Shown: piece after piece, positions 33,923-43,787 of the stretch
Layout of the letters: every line of letters starts with the position of its first letter
Position numbering within the stretch: the first letter of the stretch is position 1
Assembly: GCA_028290285.1 (NCBI GenBank)
Contig: JAQGKD010000120.1
Coordinates: forward strand, 17,681-81,680
Origin: Hyphomicrobiales bacterium
GTDB taxonomy: Bacteria > Pseudomonadota > Alphaproteobacteria > Rhizobiales > Beijerinckiaceae
Reading direction: 5' to 3'
DNA: 64,000 nucleotides
Notes under the pieces: generated by a model
The model's database searches: none
What the model was told of the DNA's origin: nothing
The model's input: only the letters and a program-made list of their open reading frames with translations
Translations under genes and position numbers: made by a program

Positions 33923-34648
33923 GTGGAAAACGACAAGAAGAACATGCCGGACCCTGTGCAGCCCAAATTGGAGAAAGCCCACCGCGCTTCGCTTTTCCAG
34001 CTGCGTCCGGTTCTGTTTTGCGCCGGGCTCCTCCTCGCCGTTTCGGCCCTGGCCTTGGCGATGGGCTTCGTCTTGTTCGCGTCAAGGGTCGAAAACGTGG
34101 AGCCACCCTTGTCGCGTCACGCCGAAGGCATGATTGCGCTGACCGGAGGCGCCGATCGGATTACCGACGCCGTCGACCTGTTCGCGCGAGGGCACGCAGA
34201 CCGGTTGCTCATCACCGGCGTGAATCAGAACATCACGCGTGCAGAGATCTCCAAGCTCAATCCGAAGTTCCGCGATCTCATCGATTGCTGTGTCGATCTG
34301 GGCTACGACGCGCTGAATACGGCCGGCAATGCCCGGGAGGCGCGTCGCTGGGTAGACGAGCGGCACATAAGCAAGGCGCTCATTGTCGTCACCTCAAACT
34401 ACCACATGCCCAGGGCCCTCGCGGAGATGAGCCATGCACTTCCCGATCACGAGCTGATTCCCTTCCCCGTCGTAACCGTTCGCATGCGAGACGGCGTCTG
34501 GTGGAAGAGCCCGCCTGTCGCGCGGATCGTCGCGACAGAATATGTAAAATTTCTCTTCGTGATGGCCCGGCTGAAGGTCGCATCTCTCTACGGTTGGACG
34601 GGGAAGCAGGCGAGCCCGGCCGGCTCTCCGAGGACCCGCTGGTCGTGA
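33923..34648 (+). CDS. YdcF family protein (DUF218)
   Basis: A 241-residue protein with a membrane anchor at about residues 30-50 and a DUF218 domain. Conserved pieces are GMIALTGGADRITDAVDLFARGHADRLLITGVN, TAGNAREARRWVDERHISKALIVVTSNYHMPRALAEMSH. The domain is shared with SanA/ElyC-like envelope proteins. GTG at 33923 gives 6-base spacing to ACGGGA; TTG at 33920 is possible. Position between ftsX and plsC is conserved in Hyphomicrobiales and points to an envelope role, exact function unknown. Confidence 0.85.
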   Translation: MENDKKNMPDPVQPKLEKAHRASLFQLRPVLFCAGLLLAVSALALAMGFVLFASRVENVEPPLSRHAEGMIALTGGADRITDAVDLFARGHADRLLITGVNQNITRAEISKLNPKFRDLIDCCVDLGYDALNTAGNAREARRWVDERHISKALIVVTSNYHMPRALAEMSHALPDHELIPFPVVTVRMRDGVWWKSPPVARIVATEYVKFLFVMARLKVASLYGWTGKQASPAGSPRTRWS

Positions 34649-34691
34649 GACCCAGCTTCCCTTTCCGCTCCGCTTGGGGCATGGAGAACTG

Positions 34692-35453
34692 ATGCTGGTT
34701 ATACGCTCGATCCTCTTCAGCTTTCTCTTTTACGCAAACATGATCGGCCTCGTCATACTTGGCCTGCCGACCCTGTTGATGTCGCGACATGCCGTGTTCG
34801 GATTGGCCCGAGTTTGGGGGCGCAGTTCACTTTGGCTGCTCCGGACGATCTGCGGCACGAAGGTCGAGTTTCGCGGCACTGAACGAATTCCTGCGGCGCC
34901 CTTCATCATTGCGCCAAAGCACCAATCGATTTGGGAGACCTTCGCCCTCACGCTTCTGTTTGGCGATTTCTCCTTCATTCTCAAACGCGAACTGATGTTC
35001 ATTCCGTTTTTCGGCTGGTATTTGTGGAAAGCTGATCAGATTGCGATTGATCGCGGCAAGGGCGGAGCAGCACTCAGCCAGGCGGCTCTTCGAGCCCAGC
35101 GGATTTTCGCGCAAGGCCGTCCGCTTTTCATTTTTCCCGAGGGAACCCGCAGGCCGGCGGGCGCGCCGCCAAAATACAAATTCGGCGTTGCCCATCTCTA
35201 TGACATGTCCGGCGTTCCCTGCCTGCCAGTCGCTCTGAACTCCGGTCTATTCTGGGCACGCCGAAGCTGGATCCGCCGCCCCGGAACCGTTCTGGTGGAG
35301 GTACTGGAACCGATTGCGCCCGGGCTCGACAAACAGGTCTTCTTTGAACGTCTACAGCAGCAACTCGAGACCGCCACGGACGCGCTGATCGCTGAAGCCG
35401 TGGGTCACGACCCCTCGCTGAAACGCCTCATTCAGAGAAACCGGAACGCTTGA
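34692..35453 (+). CDS. plsC: 1-acyl-sn-glycerol-3-phosphate acyltransferase
   Basis: A 253-residue inner-membrane acyltransferase making phosphatidic acid. An N-terminal hydrophobic helix (LFSFLFYANMIGLVILGLPTLL) precedes the acyltransferase motifs: KHQSIWETF, a variant of the HX4D block with Glu in place of Asp, then RELMFIPFFGWYLW, IFPEGTRRP (motif III) and GVPCLPVALNSG (motif IV). ATG at 34692 has GGAG upstream. The 3' end overlaps the convergent ChaC-like gene by 26 bases. Confidence 0.92.
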   Translation: MLVIRSILFSFLFYANMIGLVILGLPTLLMSRHAVFGLARVWGRSSLWLLRTICGTKVEFRGTERIPAAPFIIAPKHQSIWETFALTLLFGDFSFILKRELMFIPFFGWYLWKADQIAIDRGKGGAALSQAALRAQRIFAQGRPLFIFPEGTRRPAGAPPKYKFGVAHLYDMSGVPCLPVALNSGLFWARRSWIRRPGTVLVEVLEPIAPGLDKQVFFERLQQQLETATDALIAEAVGHDPSLKRLIQRNRNA

Positions 35454-35988
35454 CGCCAGGATCCGGAAGGTTTGCCACAATCCAGGCGAGGCACGTATCC
35501 TCTATGCCGGCAGCAGCCAGATGATCGTGGGTCGCCCGCACATAGTCGCGATTGGCGCCGGATATACCGTGCCCCTGTGACACGAAGCGCAATACGTCCG
35601 CACGGTGCAGACGGCCCGCATATTGCGGATGACCTGGATCGACGACATATGCGACCGAGGTCACGATCCGTTCGTCTTTAAGCCGCGTTCGGAGGTGGAC
35701 CTCCTTGTAGACAGAGGTCACCTGCTCCCGCTCTCGCAAATAGGCGATCGTCGTTTCGCGCTCTGATGGGGCAACCCGGAAGGCTACGCCGCGGCAGGCC
35801 CCGGCCCGATCGAGACCCAGAACAAGGCCAGGCGTCTCAGGACTACCGCGATGGACATGGGAGAAGATGCATAAGGATCTATGATATCCGCGAACCAGGG
35901 CCGGTTGCATTTCCTCGAAGGCGAAGCCTGGCCGCCACATCAACGATCCATAGCCGAACACCCAGAGACCGCCGTCTTCACTCATCAT
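35428..35988 (-). CDS. ChaC-like gamma-glutamylcyclotransferase
   Basis: A 186-residue protein of the ChaC family, which cleaves glutathione to 5-oxoproline and Cys-Gly. The family start LWVFGYGSLMWRPGF, the mid motif GYHRSLCIFSHVHRGSPETPGLVLGLD, and the Glu-containing REREQVTSVYKEVHL are visible. Two Met codons (35988, 35985) and a TTG at 36003 are possible starts; 35988 is a compromise. It is convergent with plsC and divergent from the DUF2125 gene. Confidence 0.88.
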   Translation of the reverse strand: MMSEDGGLWVFGYGSLMWRPGFAFEEMQPALVRGYHRSLCIFSHVHRGSPETPGLVLGLDRAGACRGVAFRVAPSERETTIAYLREREQVTSVYKEVHLRTRLKDERIVTSVAYVVDPGHPQYAGRLHRADVLRFVSQGHGISGANRDYVRATHDHLAAAGIEDTCLAWIVANLPDPGVKRSGFSE

Positions 35989-36063
35989 GCACCATGACTT
36001 CAACCTGACCTTCCCCGCGCCTGATGGGTGCGCCCCAGTTACTCGACATGCAGGGATCTACGG

Positions 36064-37128
36064 ATGAACACGCAATATGATTCGACGGATACGCCACCGC
36101 AACCCGTAAGTCGGCTCGGGCTCTACCTCCCGGTGGGCCTCCTGGTGGTTGCGGCTCTCCTCTGGTCCGGGTTCTGGTGGCTTGGATTGCAAACGGCCGC
36201 GTCTTCCATAGACCGCTGGCTGTCCGCTGAAGCCTCCGTCGGTCGTGAATGGAGCTGCAACGATCGCACCTTGGGGGGTTACCCTTTTCGCCTCGAGCTT
36301 CGCTGCTCGTCGGTAAGCCTGCAAGCAATTGTCGATGGCAAGCCGTCCGTCGCAAAACTCGGCGGCTTGACCATCGTTGCCCAGATTTACAATCCGAAGC
36401 TTGCTCTTGCCGACCTCGAGGCACCGCTCGCGATTGACGCGGGAGCAATACACGGGGTGGTCAAATGGGACTCGCTGAGGGTTAGCCTGCGAGTGGGCTT
36501 GAACCAACTTCAACGCGTGTCACTGGTCGCTGCCCAGCCGTCGGCTCAGTACACCGTGGAGAACGGCGAGAACTATGAGACGCGAGCGCAGGGAATGGAA
36601 ATCCACTTGCGTTCGGATGGAGAAAGCCCGGCGCAGGGCAAAGGGGTCGATGTTTCATTGATGGCCACGGGCGCCGAAATTCCGCCGCTCGACGTTTTCG
36701 CCGGTACGACTGACAAGACGGATGTCTCGCTGACGGGTCTAGTGTCTCAGGTCACAGGCCTGCGCGCGGGCGGTTGGCGCAGTTCCCTTGAAACCTGGCG
36801 CAACCAGGGCGGGCATATCGACGTGCAGTCGGCTCGGGTCACGAAGGGCACCATGCGAGCCGATATCAGCGGACTACTGGACCTCGATGCGGAGCATCGC
36901 GTCCAGGGAAAGCTCACCGCCTCCGCAATCGGAGCCGCCCCTCTGCTGGCCAAGCTCGGCATGTCGTCGGGAGGGCCGCTGAAGCAGGCCTTGGGCGGCC
37001 TGCTCGGCAAACGTGCCGACGCATTCGTCGGCGCCGCGACATCCCTTCAATGGCCTGTGCGCTTTCAGGACGGGCGTGTCTTCGTAGGGCCCCTCAAGAC
37101 ACCAATGGAGCTACGGCCCCTCTACTAA
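36064..37128 (+). CDS. DUF2125 domain protein, membrane-anchored
   Basis: A 354-residue protein with an N-terminal membrane anchor (about residues 18-42, LYLPVGLLVVAALLWSGFWWLGL) and a long periplasmic domain starting REWSCNDRTLGGYPFRLELRCSS, the conserved DUF2125 opening with two Cys. It ends with [18 protein letters not shown]. Function unknown. ATG at 36064 has AGGGA 9-13 bases upstream. It ends 4 bases into the convergent tyrC gene. Confidence 0.85.
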   Translation: MNTQYDSTDTPPQPVSRLGLYLPVGLLVVAALLWSGFWWLGLQTAASSIDRWLSAEASVGREWSCNDRTLGGYPFRLELRCSSVSLQAIVDGKPSVAKLGGLTIVAQIYNPKLALADLEAPLAIDAGAIHGVVKWDSLRVSLRVGLNQLQRVSLVAAQPSAQYTVENGENYETRAQGMEIHLRSDGESPAQGKGVDVSLMATGAEIPPLDVFAGTTDKTDVSLTGLVSQVTGLRAGGWRSSLETWRNQGGHIDVQSARVTKGTMRADISGLLDLDAEHRVQGKLTASAIGAAPLLAKLGMSSGGPLKQALGGLLGKRADAFVGAATSLQWPVRFQDGRVFVGPLKTPMELRPLY

Positions 37129-38087
37129 TCGGGATCCTGCCCCCCGAGATCCCCATGACGACCAAAATCAGCGGCCTGCGTCTCCTGTCCCTGTGCAATG
37201 ATGCTGCGGCGGATGGCGCGTGTCCTCGTGAACAGGTCATGCAGTCCCTGACCATCGCCCCACCGGATCATGCGCTGGAGGGCTGCGAGATCTTCGTTGA
37301 ACCGCCCGAGCATCTCGAGCACGGCCTCACGGTTATGCAGGAAAATATCGCGCCACATCGTGGGGTCCGAGGCGGCGATTCGCGTAAAATCGCGGAAACC
37401 GCCGGCTGAGAATTTGATGACCTCGGATTGCGTAACCTCTTCGAGGTCGGCGGCGGTCCCCACGATGTTGTAGGCGATGAGATGCGGCACGTGGCTCGTG
37501 ATCGCCAGAACGAGGTCGTGATGAGCCGGCGTCATCACCTCGACGTTGGACCCCGCCCCAGCCCAAAACCTTCGCAGCGCTTCGATGGCTCCCGGATCGC
37601 TGCCTTCGGGTGGCGTCAGAATGCACCAGCGATGCAGGAACAGGGTCGAAAACCCGGCATCGGGTCCGGAGTATTCCGTCCCCGCCACGGGATGCGCAGG
37701 AACGAAATGGACTGTTGACGGGACGTGTGGTTGCGCAGCCGCCACTACGGCGCCCTTCACCGACCCGACGTCCGAAATGATTGCGCCTGCTGAAAGATAA
37801 GGTGCGATCTCCGCGACGACGGCGCCGATCGCACCGACCGGCGTGCAGATGATAATGAGATCCGCCCCCCCCACTGCCGCGGCGGGGTCCGCCATCACGT
37901 GGTCGGCGATGCCGAGCGCGCGCACGCGGGCGCAGACACTCTCCACGAGATCAACGGCGACGAGTTCGGCGGCAAGGTTCTGGTGACGGGCAACGCGCAG
38001 GATCGATGAGCCGATCAATCCCACTCCGACGACCACAAGTCGGTTGAAAAGCGGCTCGATCAAGGGCGCTCCCAGATGCTCAGGCAT
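37125..38087 (-). CDS. tyrC: Prephenate/arogenate dehydrogenase
   Basis: A 320-residue TyrA-family enzyme in tyrosine synthesis, oxidatively decarboxylating prephenate or arogenate. The NAD(P) motif [16 protein letters not shown] lies at about residues 19-34. Further motifs are [32 protein letters not shown] (His for substrate) and [12 protein letters not shown]. There is no chorismate mutase domain. It overlaps the hisC stop by 8 bases, forming an operon hisC-tyrC. Whether it uses prephenate or arogenate is not decidable here. Confidence 0.93.
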   Translation of the reverse strand: MPEHLGAPLIEPLFNRLVVVGVGLIGSSILRVARHQNLAAELVAVDLVESVCARVRALGIADHVMADPAAAVGGADLIIICTPVGAIGAVVAEIAPYLSAGAIISDVGSVKGAVVAAAQPHVPSTVHFVPAHPVAGTEYSGPDAGFSTLFLHRWCILTPPEGSDPGAIEALRRFWAGAGSNVEVMTPAHHDLVLAITSHVPHLIAYNIVGTAADLEEVTQSEVIKFSAGGFRDFTRIAASDPTMWRDIFLHNREAVLEMLGRFNEDLAALQRMIRWGDGQGLHDLFTRTRAIRRSIIAQGQETQAADFGRHGDLGGQDPD

Positions 38088-39201
38088 GCCGATCCGCCTC
38101 TGTGAACTCGCGCAGCGCCGCGATAACCAGCTGATTGGCTTCTTCGGTACCGACCGTCAATCGTAGCGCATGGGGAAGTCCATAAGCGCCCACGCTCCGC
38201 AGGACCAGTCCCTGCTGCGAGAGGAACGTCTCCGCTTCTGCCGCGCTCTTGCCGGGCGACTGCGGAAAATGGATCAGCAGAAAATTCGCGACACTCGGTG
38301 TGACCGACAGCCCGAGTTCGCTGATCGCAGTCGTAAGCCACGGCAACCACTTCTCATTGTGGTCAATGGCAGCCTGAACGTGTGCATTGTCTTCGAGCGC
38401 GGCAATGCCCGCTTCGAGGGCGGGACCGTTGACGTTGAAGGGTCCACGAATCCGATTGAGCGCATCGCAGATATCAGCTGGCGCGTAGCACCAGCCCAAC
38501 CGCAAATTCGCGAGTCCGAAGATCTTCGAATAGGTTCGCGTCATGACCACGTTGTCATTCGTCGCAACGAGTTCGATGCCTTCCGAGTAATCGTTTTTAC
38601 GCACATATTCCGCGTAGGCGGCGTCGAGCACGAGCAGCACGCGCTTCGGCAGCGCCGCATGCAGCCGCTTGACCTCTTCGAAGGGCAGATAGGTGCCGGT
38701 CGGATTGTTGGGGTTGGCAAGATAAACGATCCGCGTGCGATCGGTGACGCAGGCGAGAATCGCATCGACGTCGGCCGTCAGATTCGTCTCGGGCGCGACG
38801 ATTGGGACACCACCTGCTGCGAGGATCGCGATCCGATAGACCAGAAACCCATGCGTCGTGAATATTCCCTCATCACCGGGGCCGACATAAGCCGCAGCGA
38901 GAAGGTGCAGGAGATCATCCGATCCATTGCCGCAGACGATCCGGCTGGCGTCGAGACCGAAGCGGCTCGCAATGGCCGCGCGCAGACGGCTGACCGAACC
39001 GTCCGGATACAGTTCGAGCTTTGTAGCGACCGAGGCAAAGGCCTCTATGGCGCGCGGTGACGGCCCGAGCGGCGTCTCGTTTGAGGAAAGCTTATGGACC
39101 TTTGCGAGCCCGGGCGCGCCGCTCTTTCCGGGCACATAGGGGTCGATAGCCAGGATGCCGGGACGAGGAACCGGACGGTCGGAGGAGAGCGACTGCAACA
39201 T
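38080..39201 (-). CDS. hisC: Histidinol-phosphate aminotransferase
   Basis: A 373-residue fold-type I PLP aminotransferase. Visible are [18 protein letters not shown] at the start of the domain, [44 protein letters not shown], and the PLP lysine segment [17 protein letters not shown]. Next to tyrC it may also act as an aromatic aminotransferase in Tyr/Phe synthesis, as is common for this alphaproteobacterial hisC copy. ATG at 39201 matches the family N-terminus; the upstream frame is a shadow over the chorismate mutase gene. Confidence 0.92.
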   Translation of the reverse strand: MLQSLSSDRPVPRPGILAIDPYVPGKSGAPGLAKVHKLSSNETPLGPSPRAIEAFASVATKLELYPDGSVSRLRAAIASRFGLDASRIVCGNGSDDLLHLLAAAYVGPGDEGIFTTHGFLVYRIAILAAGGVPIVAPETNLTADVDAILACVTDRTRIVYLANPNNPTGTYLPFEEVKRLHAALPKRVLLVLDAAYAEYVRKNDYSEGIELVATNDNVVMTRTYSKIFGLANLRLGWCYAPADICDALNRIRGPFNVNGPALEAGIAALEDNAHVQAAIDHNEKWLPWLTTAISELGLSVTPSVANFLLIHFPQSPGKSAAEAETFLSQQGLVLRSVGAYGLPHALRLTVGTEEANQLVIAALREFTEADRHA

Positions 39202-39244
39202 GAGATGATTCCGAAAAATTTCGAAGGGACCGAAGGCAGCGTGT

Positions 39245-40120
39245 TCAGGCACCCTCGAGGGGCCGTGCAGTCGTCTGAAACGCGAAGCGCGCGGCGTGGC
39301 TGCCAACTTCGCTGAGGCGCACATGACCAGCCTGTGCATCCTTCATCGCCAGTTGGATGGCGGGCTCGTTAGCGGATGCTGGAGCGGCCAACAGGAGTGA
39401 CAGCCCATATTCATCGGCGGCGTTCCCTATGATTTCGGCGCCGGCAGTTGCGAGAGCAGATGGCAATCCATCACGCCATCGCTCGAGTTGCGCGCAATAG
39501 AGGACGATGTCCCGTGCCGCAGCATCCGCGAGTGGCTTGGCGACGACGAAGACCGGCATTCCGGCCGGATGGTCCGGCCTCTCGACGAACGGAAGGCGCG
39601 CGATCACCTTGGGCGCATCGGCCCCGATAAGCCGCTTCCACCATGCTCCGGCGCTAATCCCGCCATCGATCCGAAACATGCCAAGGTCGCCTTGGGAGCG
39701 GGCAACCGCCTCGATGACACCTGCTGCCCCGTGATGAGTGACGTAGGGCACGGTGAAGCCGAAGTGGAACCGCTCGGAGTCGCGCATGGACGCTTCGCCG
39801 CCAGCGATATCGGCGTGAACGCTGTAGTTCGACTGAACGAAGGTGAATGTGGAAATAATGATGCGCCAGATACCCTCGATCGTATCGAGAGGCAAAAGGC
39901 CACGATGCCGCTCGGCGAGGCGCCGCATCATCTCGGCCTCGCGACCGGGACGAAAGGCAGACCCTCCGCCCTGGCGCGCTTTGACGCCGATTAGCCGATC
40001 GACGATCTCTCCCCGCGACATGAGAAGGGCATGCATCTCGGCATCGATCCGGTCGATCTCGACCCGAAGCTCGCCGAGGATCTGCTGGGGATCCTTGTCT
40101 GCATCACGGACGGCAACCAC
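39245..40120 (-). CDS. Chorismate mutase (AroQ-type) with extra C-terminal domain
   Basis: A 291-residue protein. The N-terminal ~95 residues form an AroQ chorismate mutase helix bundle ([30 protein letters not shown], then [19 protein letters not shown], then [16 protein letters not shown]). The remaining ~190 residues have a periplasmic-binding-like pattern and are conserved in Hyphomicrobiales homologues, but lack clear prephenate dehydratase motifs (no TRF). The start codon is GTG at 40120. It heads the minus-strand order chorismate mutase-hisC-tyrC, consistent with Tyr/Phe synthesis. Confidence 0.88.
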   Translation of the reverse strand: MVAVRDADKDPQQILGELRVEIDRIDAEMHALLMSRGEIVDRLIGVKARQGGGSAFRPGREAEMMRRLAERHRGLLPLDTIEGIWRIIISTFTFVQSNYSVHADIAGGEASMRDSERFHFGFTVPYVTHHGAAGVIEAVARSQGDLGMFRIDGGISAGAWWKRLIGADAPKVIARLPFVERPDHPAGMPVFVVAKPLADAAARDIVLYCAQLERWRDGLPSALATAGAEIIGNAADEYGLSLLLAAPASANEPAIQLAMKDAQAGHVRLSEVGSHAARFAFQTTARPLEGA

Positions 40121-40257
40121 GGAGGCACTTCTCGCATCTAAGGCTTATGATGCGCCTGTCTTAATGGCGCACGCTGTTCATTGCAAAGGAAACCGCCTCC
40201 AGGGTCCAGTGCTGCCAGCTTGACTTGGTCAGGGCCGACTCCTACATACCGAACGCA

Positions 40258-41493
40258 ATGTTCGAAAAACCGGACGGCCGGTACGGAGTCGGGTCTTTGA
40301 CGGAGATCGATCCCTTGACGGTGGGGAATGCGGCATGGCGAGAGGCGGATAATCCGCACAGCCCCGTCCTGCAATTTCCGATTGACCGTCCTTTGGCGAT
40401 GGATGCGGGCCTGTCCCTGGCCTCGCTCAGGATCGCCTACCAAACCTACGGCACCCTCAACGCGGACAACTCTAACGCCATTCTCGTCTGCCACGCGCTG
40501 ACGGGTGACCAGCACGTAGCAAATGTGCATCCGCTGACCGGCAAGCCCGGATGGTGGGAAACGATGGTCGGCCCTGGGAGGCCTGTCGACACGGATCGCT
40601 ACTTCGTGATCTGCTCGAACGTGGTGGGTGGCTGCCTCGGCACGACCGGTCCCGCCACCACCAATCCTGAAACCGGCAAACCCTACGGCCTCGACATGCC
40701 CATGGTCACCATACGTGACATGGTCCGGGCCCAGGCCATGCTGGTCGATCACTTCGGGATCGACCAATTATTCTGCGTCATCGGCGGCTCAATGGGCGGC
40801 ATGCAAGTCCTGCAATGGGCAGCAAGCTACCCAGAGCGCGTCTTTGCGGCCATTCCCATCGCCACCGCCGCGCGCCACTCCTCGCAGAACATCGCCTTTC
40901 ACGAGGTCGGCCGGCAGGCTGTCATGGCGGATCCCGAATGGGCTGGCGGACGGTATTTTGACAGTGGGCGGCATCCGACGAAGGGTTTGGCTGTTGCGCG
41001 CATGGCCGCTCACATCACCTATCTTTCGGACGAGGCCTTGCACCGGAAGTTCGGTCGGAAATTTCAGAATCGGGCTGCGCCCACATTCTCGTTCGATGCC
41101 GACTTTCAGATTGAAAGCTACCTGCGTCACCAGGGATCTACGTTCGTCGAGCGGTTCGATGCCAATTCCTACTTGTATCTCACGCGCGCGATGGACTATT
41201 TCGATCTCGCGGCAGACTACGAAGGAAGCCTCGCCCGCGCATTCCACAACACGAAAACGCGGTTCTGCGTGGCCTCGTTCACGTCCGACTGGCTGTTTCC
41301 GACATCCGCTTCGCGCGCCGTTGTCCATGCGCTGAATGCCGGAGGCGCTTCCGTTTCATTTGTCGAGATCGAGACGGACAAGGGCCACGACGCTTTCCTT
41401 CTCGACCTTCCAGAACTTTTCGCGACCACGTCTGGTTTTCTGGAAGGCGCCGCGCGCGCACGCGGGCTCCACGAGGCGAGACGCCCCGAATGA
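40258..41493 (+). CDS. metX: Homoserine O-acetyltransferase
   Basis: A 411-residue alpha/beta-hydrolase-fold enzyme that activates homoserine for methionine synthesis. Visible are [49 protein letters not shown], the nucleophile elbow [12 protein letters not shown], the catalytic Asp segment TSDWLFPTS and the His in [13 protein letters not shown] at 40258 is a cautious choice; TTG at 40225 would add 11 residues, and no good ribosome-binding site decides. It overlaps metW by 4 bases. Some family members use succinyl-CoA; this is not resolved here. Confidence 0.93.
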   Translation: MFEKPDGRYGVGSLTEIDPLTVGNAAWREADNPHSPVLQFPIDRPLAMDAGLSLASLRIAYQTYGTLNADNSNAILVCHALTGDQHVANVHPLTGKPGWWETMVGPGRPVDTDRYFVICSNVVGGCLGTTGPATTNPETGKPYGLDMPMVTIRDMVRAQAMLVDHFGIDQLFCVIGGSMGGMQVLQWAASYPERVFAAIPIATAARHSSQNIAFHEVGRQAVMADPEWAGGRYFDSGRHPTKGLAVARMAAHITYLSDEALHRKFGRKFQNRAAPTFSFDADFQIESYLRHQGSTFVERFDANSYLYLTRAMDYFDLAADYEGSLARAFHNTKTRFCVASFTSDWLFPTSASRAVVHALNAGGASVSFVEIETDKGHDAFLLDLPELFATTSGFLEGAARARGLHEARRPE

Positions 41494-42152
41494 GTGACAT
41501 GCCGACAATTGCATCATCGTTAAGCAAGGCGCCCATTGCGCGCGACGCAGCCCGCGTCGATCTTCTTGTCGTGGCCGACATGGTTGCCCCGAAAACGCGT
41601 GTCCTCGACATTGGCTGCGGAGACGGAACGCTTCTGCGCCTGTTGAGCGAAGAACGCGGCGTTGATGCCCGCGGCATCGAGCTCTCACAGCGCGGCGTCA
41701 ATGACTGTGTTGCGAAGGGGCTTTCTGTCATCCAAGGCGATGCAGACACGGATCTGGCCGATTATCCCGACGACGGTTTCGACTATGTGATTCTCTCGCA
41801 AACTCTTCAAGCGACGCGCAATCCCAAGAAAGTGCTCGCAGACATGCTGCGCATCGGCCGGCGCGCGATCGTGTCGTTTCCGAACTTTGGACACTGGAAG
41901 ATTCGCGGCCAGATCGTGCTGCGGGGTCGGATGCCGATCACGGAAAATCTGCCCTGCGCATGGTACGACACGCCCAACATACACTTCTGCACGATCCGGG
42001 ACTTTGTCGCGCTGGTCGATGAACTCGATGCCCGGATCGAGCGGGCAGTCGCTTTGGACCGTTTCGGGGCGCCCATGCGTGTGAGCGCCCCCTGGTGGGT
42101 CTGGAACATGTTCGGCGAACAGGCAGTCTTCCTGCTGGAACGCAAGAACTGA
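41490..42152 (+). CDS. metW: Methionine biosynthesis protein MetW
   Basis: A 220-residue SAM-methyltransferase-fold protein that partners MetX. Visible are [19 protein letters not shown] (motif I), [49 protein letters not shown] and [22 protein letters not shown]. It overlaps the metX stop by 4 bases and is translationally coupled. MetW is needed for full MetX activity in several bacteria. It is convergent with ppa. Confidence 0.93.
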   Translation: MSDMPTIASSLSKAPIARDAARVDLLVVADMVAPKTRVLDIGCGDGTLLRLLSEERGVDARGIELSQRGVNDCVAKGLSVIQGDADTDLADYPDDGFDYVILSQTLQATRNPKKVLADMLRIGRRAIVSFPNFGHWKIRGQIVLRGRMPITENLPCAWYDTPNIHFCTIRDFVALVDELDARIERAVALDRFGAPMRVSAPWWVWNMFGEQAVFLLERKN

Positions 42153-42157
42153 CCGAT

Positions 42158-42694
42158 TTACTTCGCAGCCGCCTCGGCGCGCTCGATGCCTTTTAGAATA
42201 AGCTCTCTGGCTTCGGCTGCATCGCCCCAGCGAACGAGTTTGACCCATTTTCCGGGTTCAAGGTCTTTGTAGTGCTGGAAGAAGTGCTCGATCTGTTGGA
42301 TCGTGATCTCAGGGAGGTCGGTATAATTCTCCACCTTTTCGTAACGGCGGGTCAGCTTGACCGAGGGCACTGCCACGATCTTCTCGTCGCCGCCAGCCTC
42401 ATCTTCCATGAGGAGGACGCCGACAACTTTGCAGCTCATGATAGCGCCGGGGATGATTGCGCGCGTGTTGGCGACAATCACGTCGCACGGATCGCCATCA
42501 TCGGAGAGCGTGTGCGGGATGAAACCGTAGTTTCCCGGGTAGCGCATCGCGGTATAAAGGAAACGATCGACGACCAAAGCGCCCGCCGATTTGTCCATTT
42601 CATACTTGATGGGCTCCCCACCAATCGGAACTTCGATCACGACATTGACGTCGTGGGGTGCGTTTTTGCCGATGGAAACTGCCTCGAGACGCAT
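42158..42694 (-). CDS. ppa: Inorganic pyrophosphatase
   Basis: A 178-residue family I pyrophosphatase. Conserved active-site pieces are [49 protein letters not shown] with the metal-binding Asp triad, and [17 protein letters not shown] at 42694 has GGAG 7-10 bases upstream; a longer upstream frame lacks family similarity. It is cytoplasmic and removes pyrophosphate from biosynthesis. Confidence 0.96.
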   Translation of the reverse strand: MRLEAVSIGKNAPHDVNVVIEVPIGGEPIKYEMDKSAGALVVDRFLYTAMRYPGNYGFIPHTLSDDGDPCDVIVANTRAIIPGAIMSCKVVGVLLMEDEAGGDEKIVAVPSVKLTRRYEKVENYTDLPEITIQQIEHFFQHYKDLEPGKWVKLVRWGDAAEARELILKGIERAEAAAK

Positions 42695-42771
42695 GAACTG
42701 CTCCGGGTTGAATAATGCGTGCCTGCTTAGGCGGTGCCCCATCGCAACGCAAGCCAGACTTTGTTGCAATA

Positions 42772-43278
42772 TCAGTCGAAACCGAACGCCACGCGCTTGC
42801 GATACTCGCCAGCGAACTTTTCCTGCGCCTCGCGGACGACCCGCCCACCGAGGCTCCCGTAGAAGCCGAGCGCTCTCTCATTATCCGCGAGTGCCCAAAC
42901 AAGGACGGAGGCGTAGCCATGCTCCGAAAGATCCGCCCGGGCGGCCTCGAACAGGCGCCGACCGAATCCGACGCCCTGGAACTCCGGCCTCAGATAAATC
43001 TCGTAGATTTCGCCCTGAAACGGCAAGGTAGGAACGCGATTGGGTCCGTAGCTCGCATATCCCTCGATGGTCTCATCAAAGTCCAAGACCACGATTCGTG
43101 AGCCGCGGTTGATAGCTGAATGCCACCACTTCGGCCCACGCCGCGCAATCATGCGCTCAAGCTCACGGCCAGGAATGACGCCACGGTAGGCGTCACGCCA
43201 TGCTGCATCATGCACGTCTGCAATGTCAGCGGCATCCACCGCACGCGCATTCCGGATTGTGATGACTGTATCGACCAT
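42772..43278 (-). CDS. GNAT family N-acetyltransferase
   Basis: A 168-residue GNAT protein. The acetyl-CoA-binding motif A reads [27 protein letters not shown], with the Q-x-x-G-x-G pattern, and motif B is [14 protein letters not shown]. The N-terminal [31 protein letters not shown] is typical of the RimI-like subgroup. The substrate is unknown. It lies 77 bases upstream of ppa on the same strand. Confidence 0.87.
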   Translation of the reverse strand: MVDTVITIRNARAVDAADIADVHDAAWRDAYRGVIPGRELERMIARRGPKWWHSAINRGSRIVVLDFDETIEGYASYGPNRVPTLPFQGEIYEIYLRPEFQGVGFGRRLFEAARADLSEHGYASVLVWALADNERALGFYGSLGGRVVREAQEKFAGEYRKRVAFGFD

Positions 43279-43486
43279 TTGGAGATGTTAGGACCGCTCG
43301 CCGGTCGTCGGCAAGCGCATCCATCAGATTGAGAAACAAAGTTTTTTATCGATGAAATCCGATGCCCGTGGAGGCGATCCGGATAACAACCGGAATGGCT
43401 AAACGGCGTCAGTTGAACTGTCGAGTTCGGAGCTTTCGGAAATTGGCTTGGCAGTTCGAAGACGCCCCACTCACACCGCGGACGGA

Positions 43487-43521
43487 TGCGAAAGATCGCA
43501 TAGAATTTTCGAAAAAATTCT
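43487..43521 (-). repeat. Two adjacent hairpins downstream of tRNA-Gly
   Basis: On the minus strand, AGAATTTT-TTCG-AAAATTCT (43502-43521) begins inside the CCA end of the tRNA, and ATGCG-ATCTTT-CGCAT (43487-43502) follows directly. They may mark the tRNA 3' processing or transcription end; no T-run follows. Confidence 0.5.
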
Positions 43522-43595
43522 GGAGCGGGCGAAGGGATTCGAACCCTCGACCCCAACCTTGGCAAGGTTGTGCTCTACCACTGAGCTACACCCGC
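43521..43595 (-). tRNA. tRNA-Gly (GCC)
   Basis: A complete cloverleaf on the minus strand, 75 nt with an encoded CCA. The acceptor stem GCGGGUG pairs with CGCCCGC, the D-arm is AGCUCAGUGGUAGAGC, the anticodon arm CAACC-UUGCCAA-GGUUG gives anticodon GCC, and the T-arm is GAGGGUUCGAAUCCCUU. The discriminator base is U, as usual for tRNA-Gly. Confidence 0.97.
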
Positions 43596-43787
43596 ATCCG
43601 TCCGGCGTTGCCGGTGGCGGGTATATGCCGCATTCCAACTTGGATTGCAACCGCCCGGAACGAGGAAACTGCGAAAAGCGTAATCGCCCCTGCCACGTGG
43701 GCAGGATCTTTGCGCCGGCGAGTTGCGGGGGGCACGACTTTGCCCCATGTGAGAAGCACCATCGTCCATCAGAATGGGGATCAGGGA

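Noticed and set aside
40121..40257. SAM-II riboswitch upstream of metX
   Set aside because: Alphaproteobacterial metX leaders often carry one, but the conserved pairing segments and the TGATTTAAC-like core are not visible here.
43521..43595. tRNA-Gly as an integration site for an island
   Set aside because: No integrase and no repeat of the tRNA 3' end was seen in the neighbourhood; the flanking genes are housekeeping.
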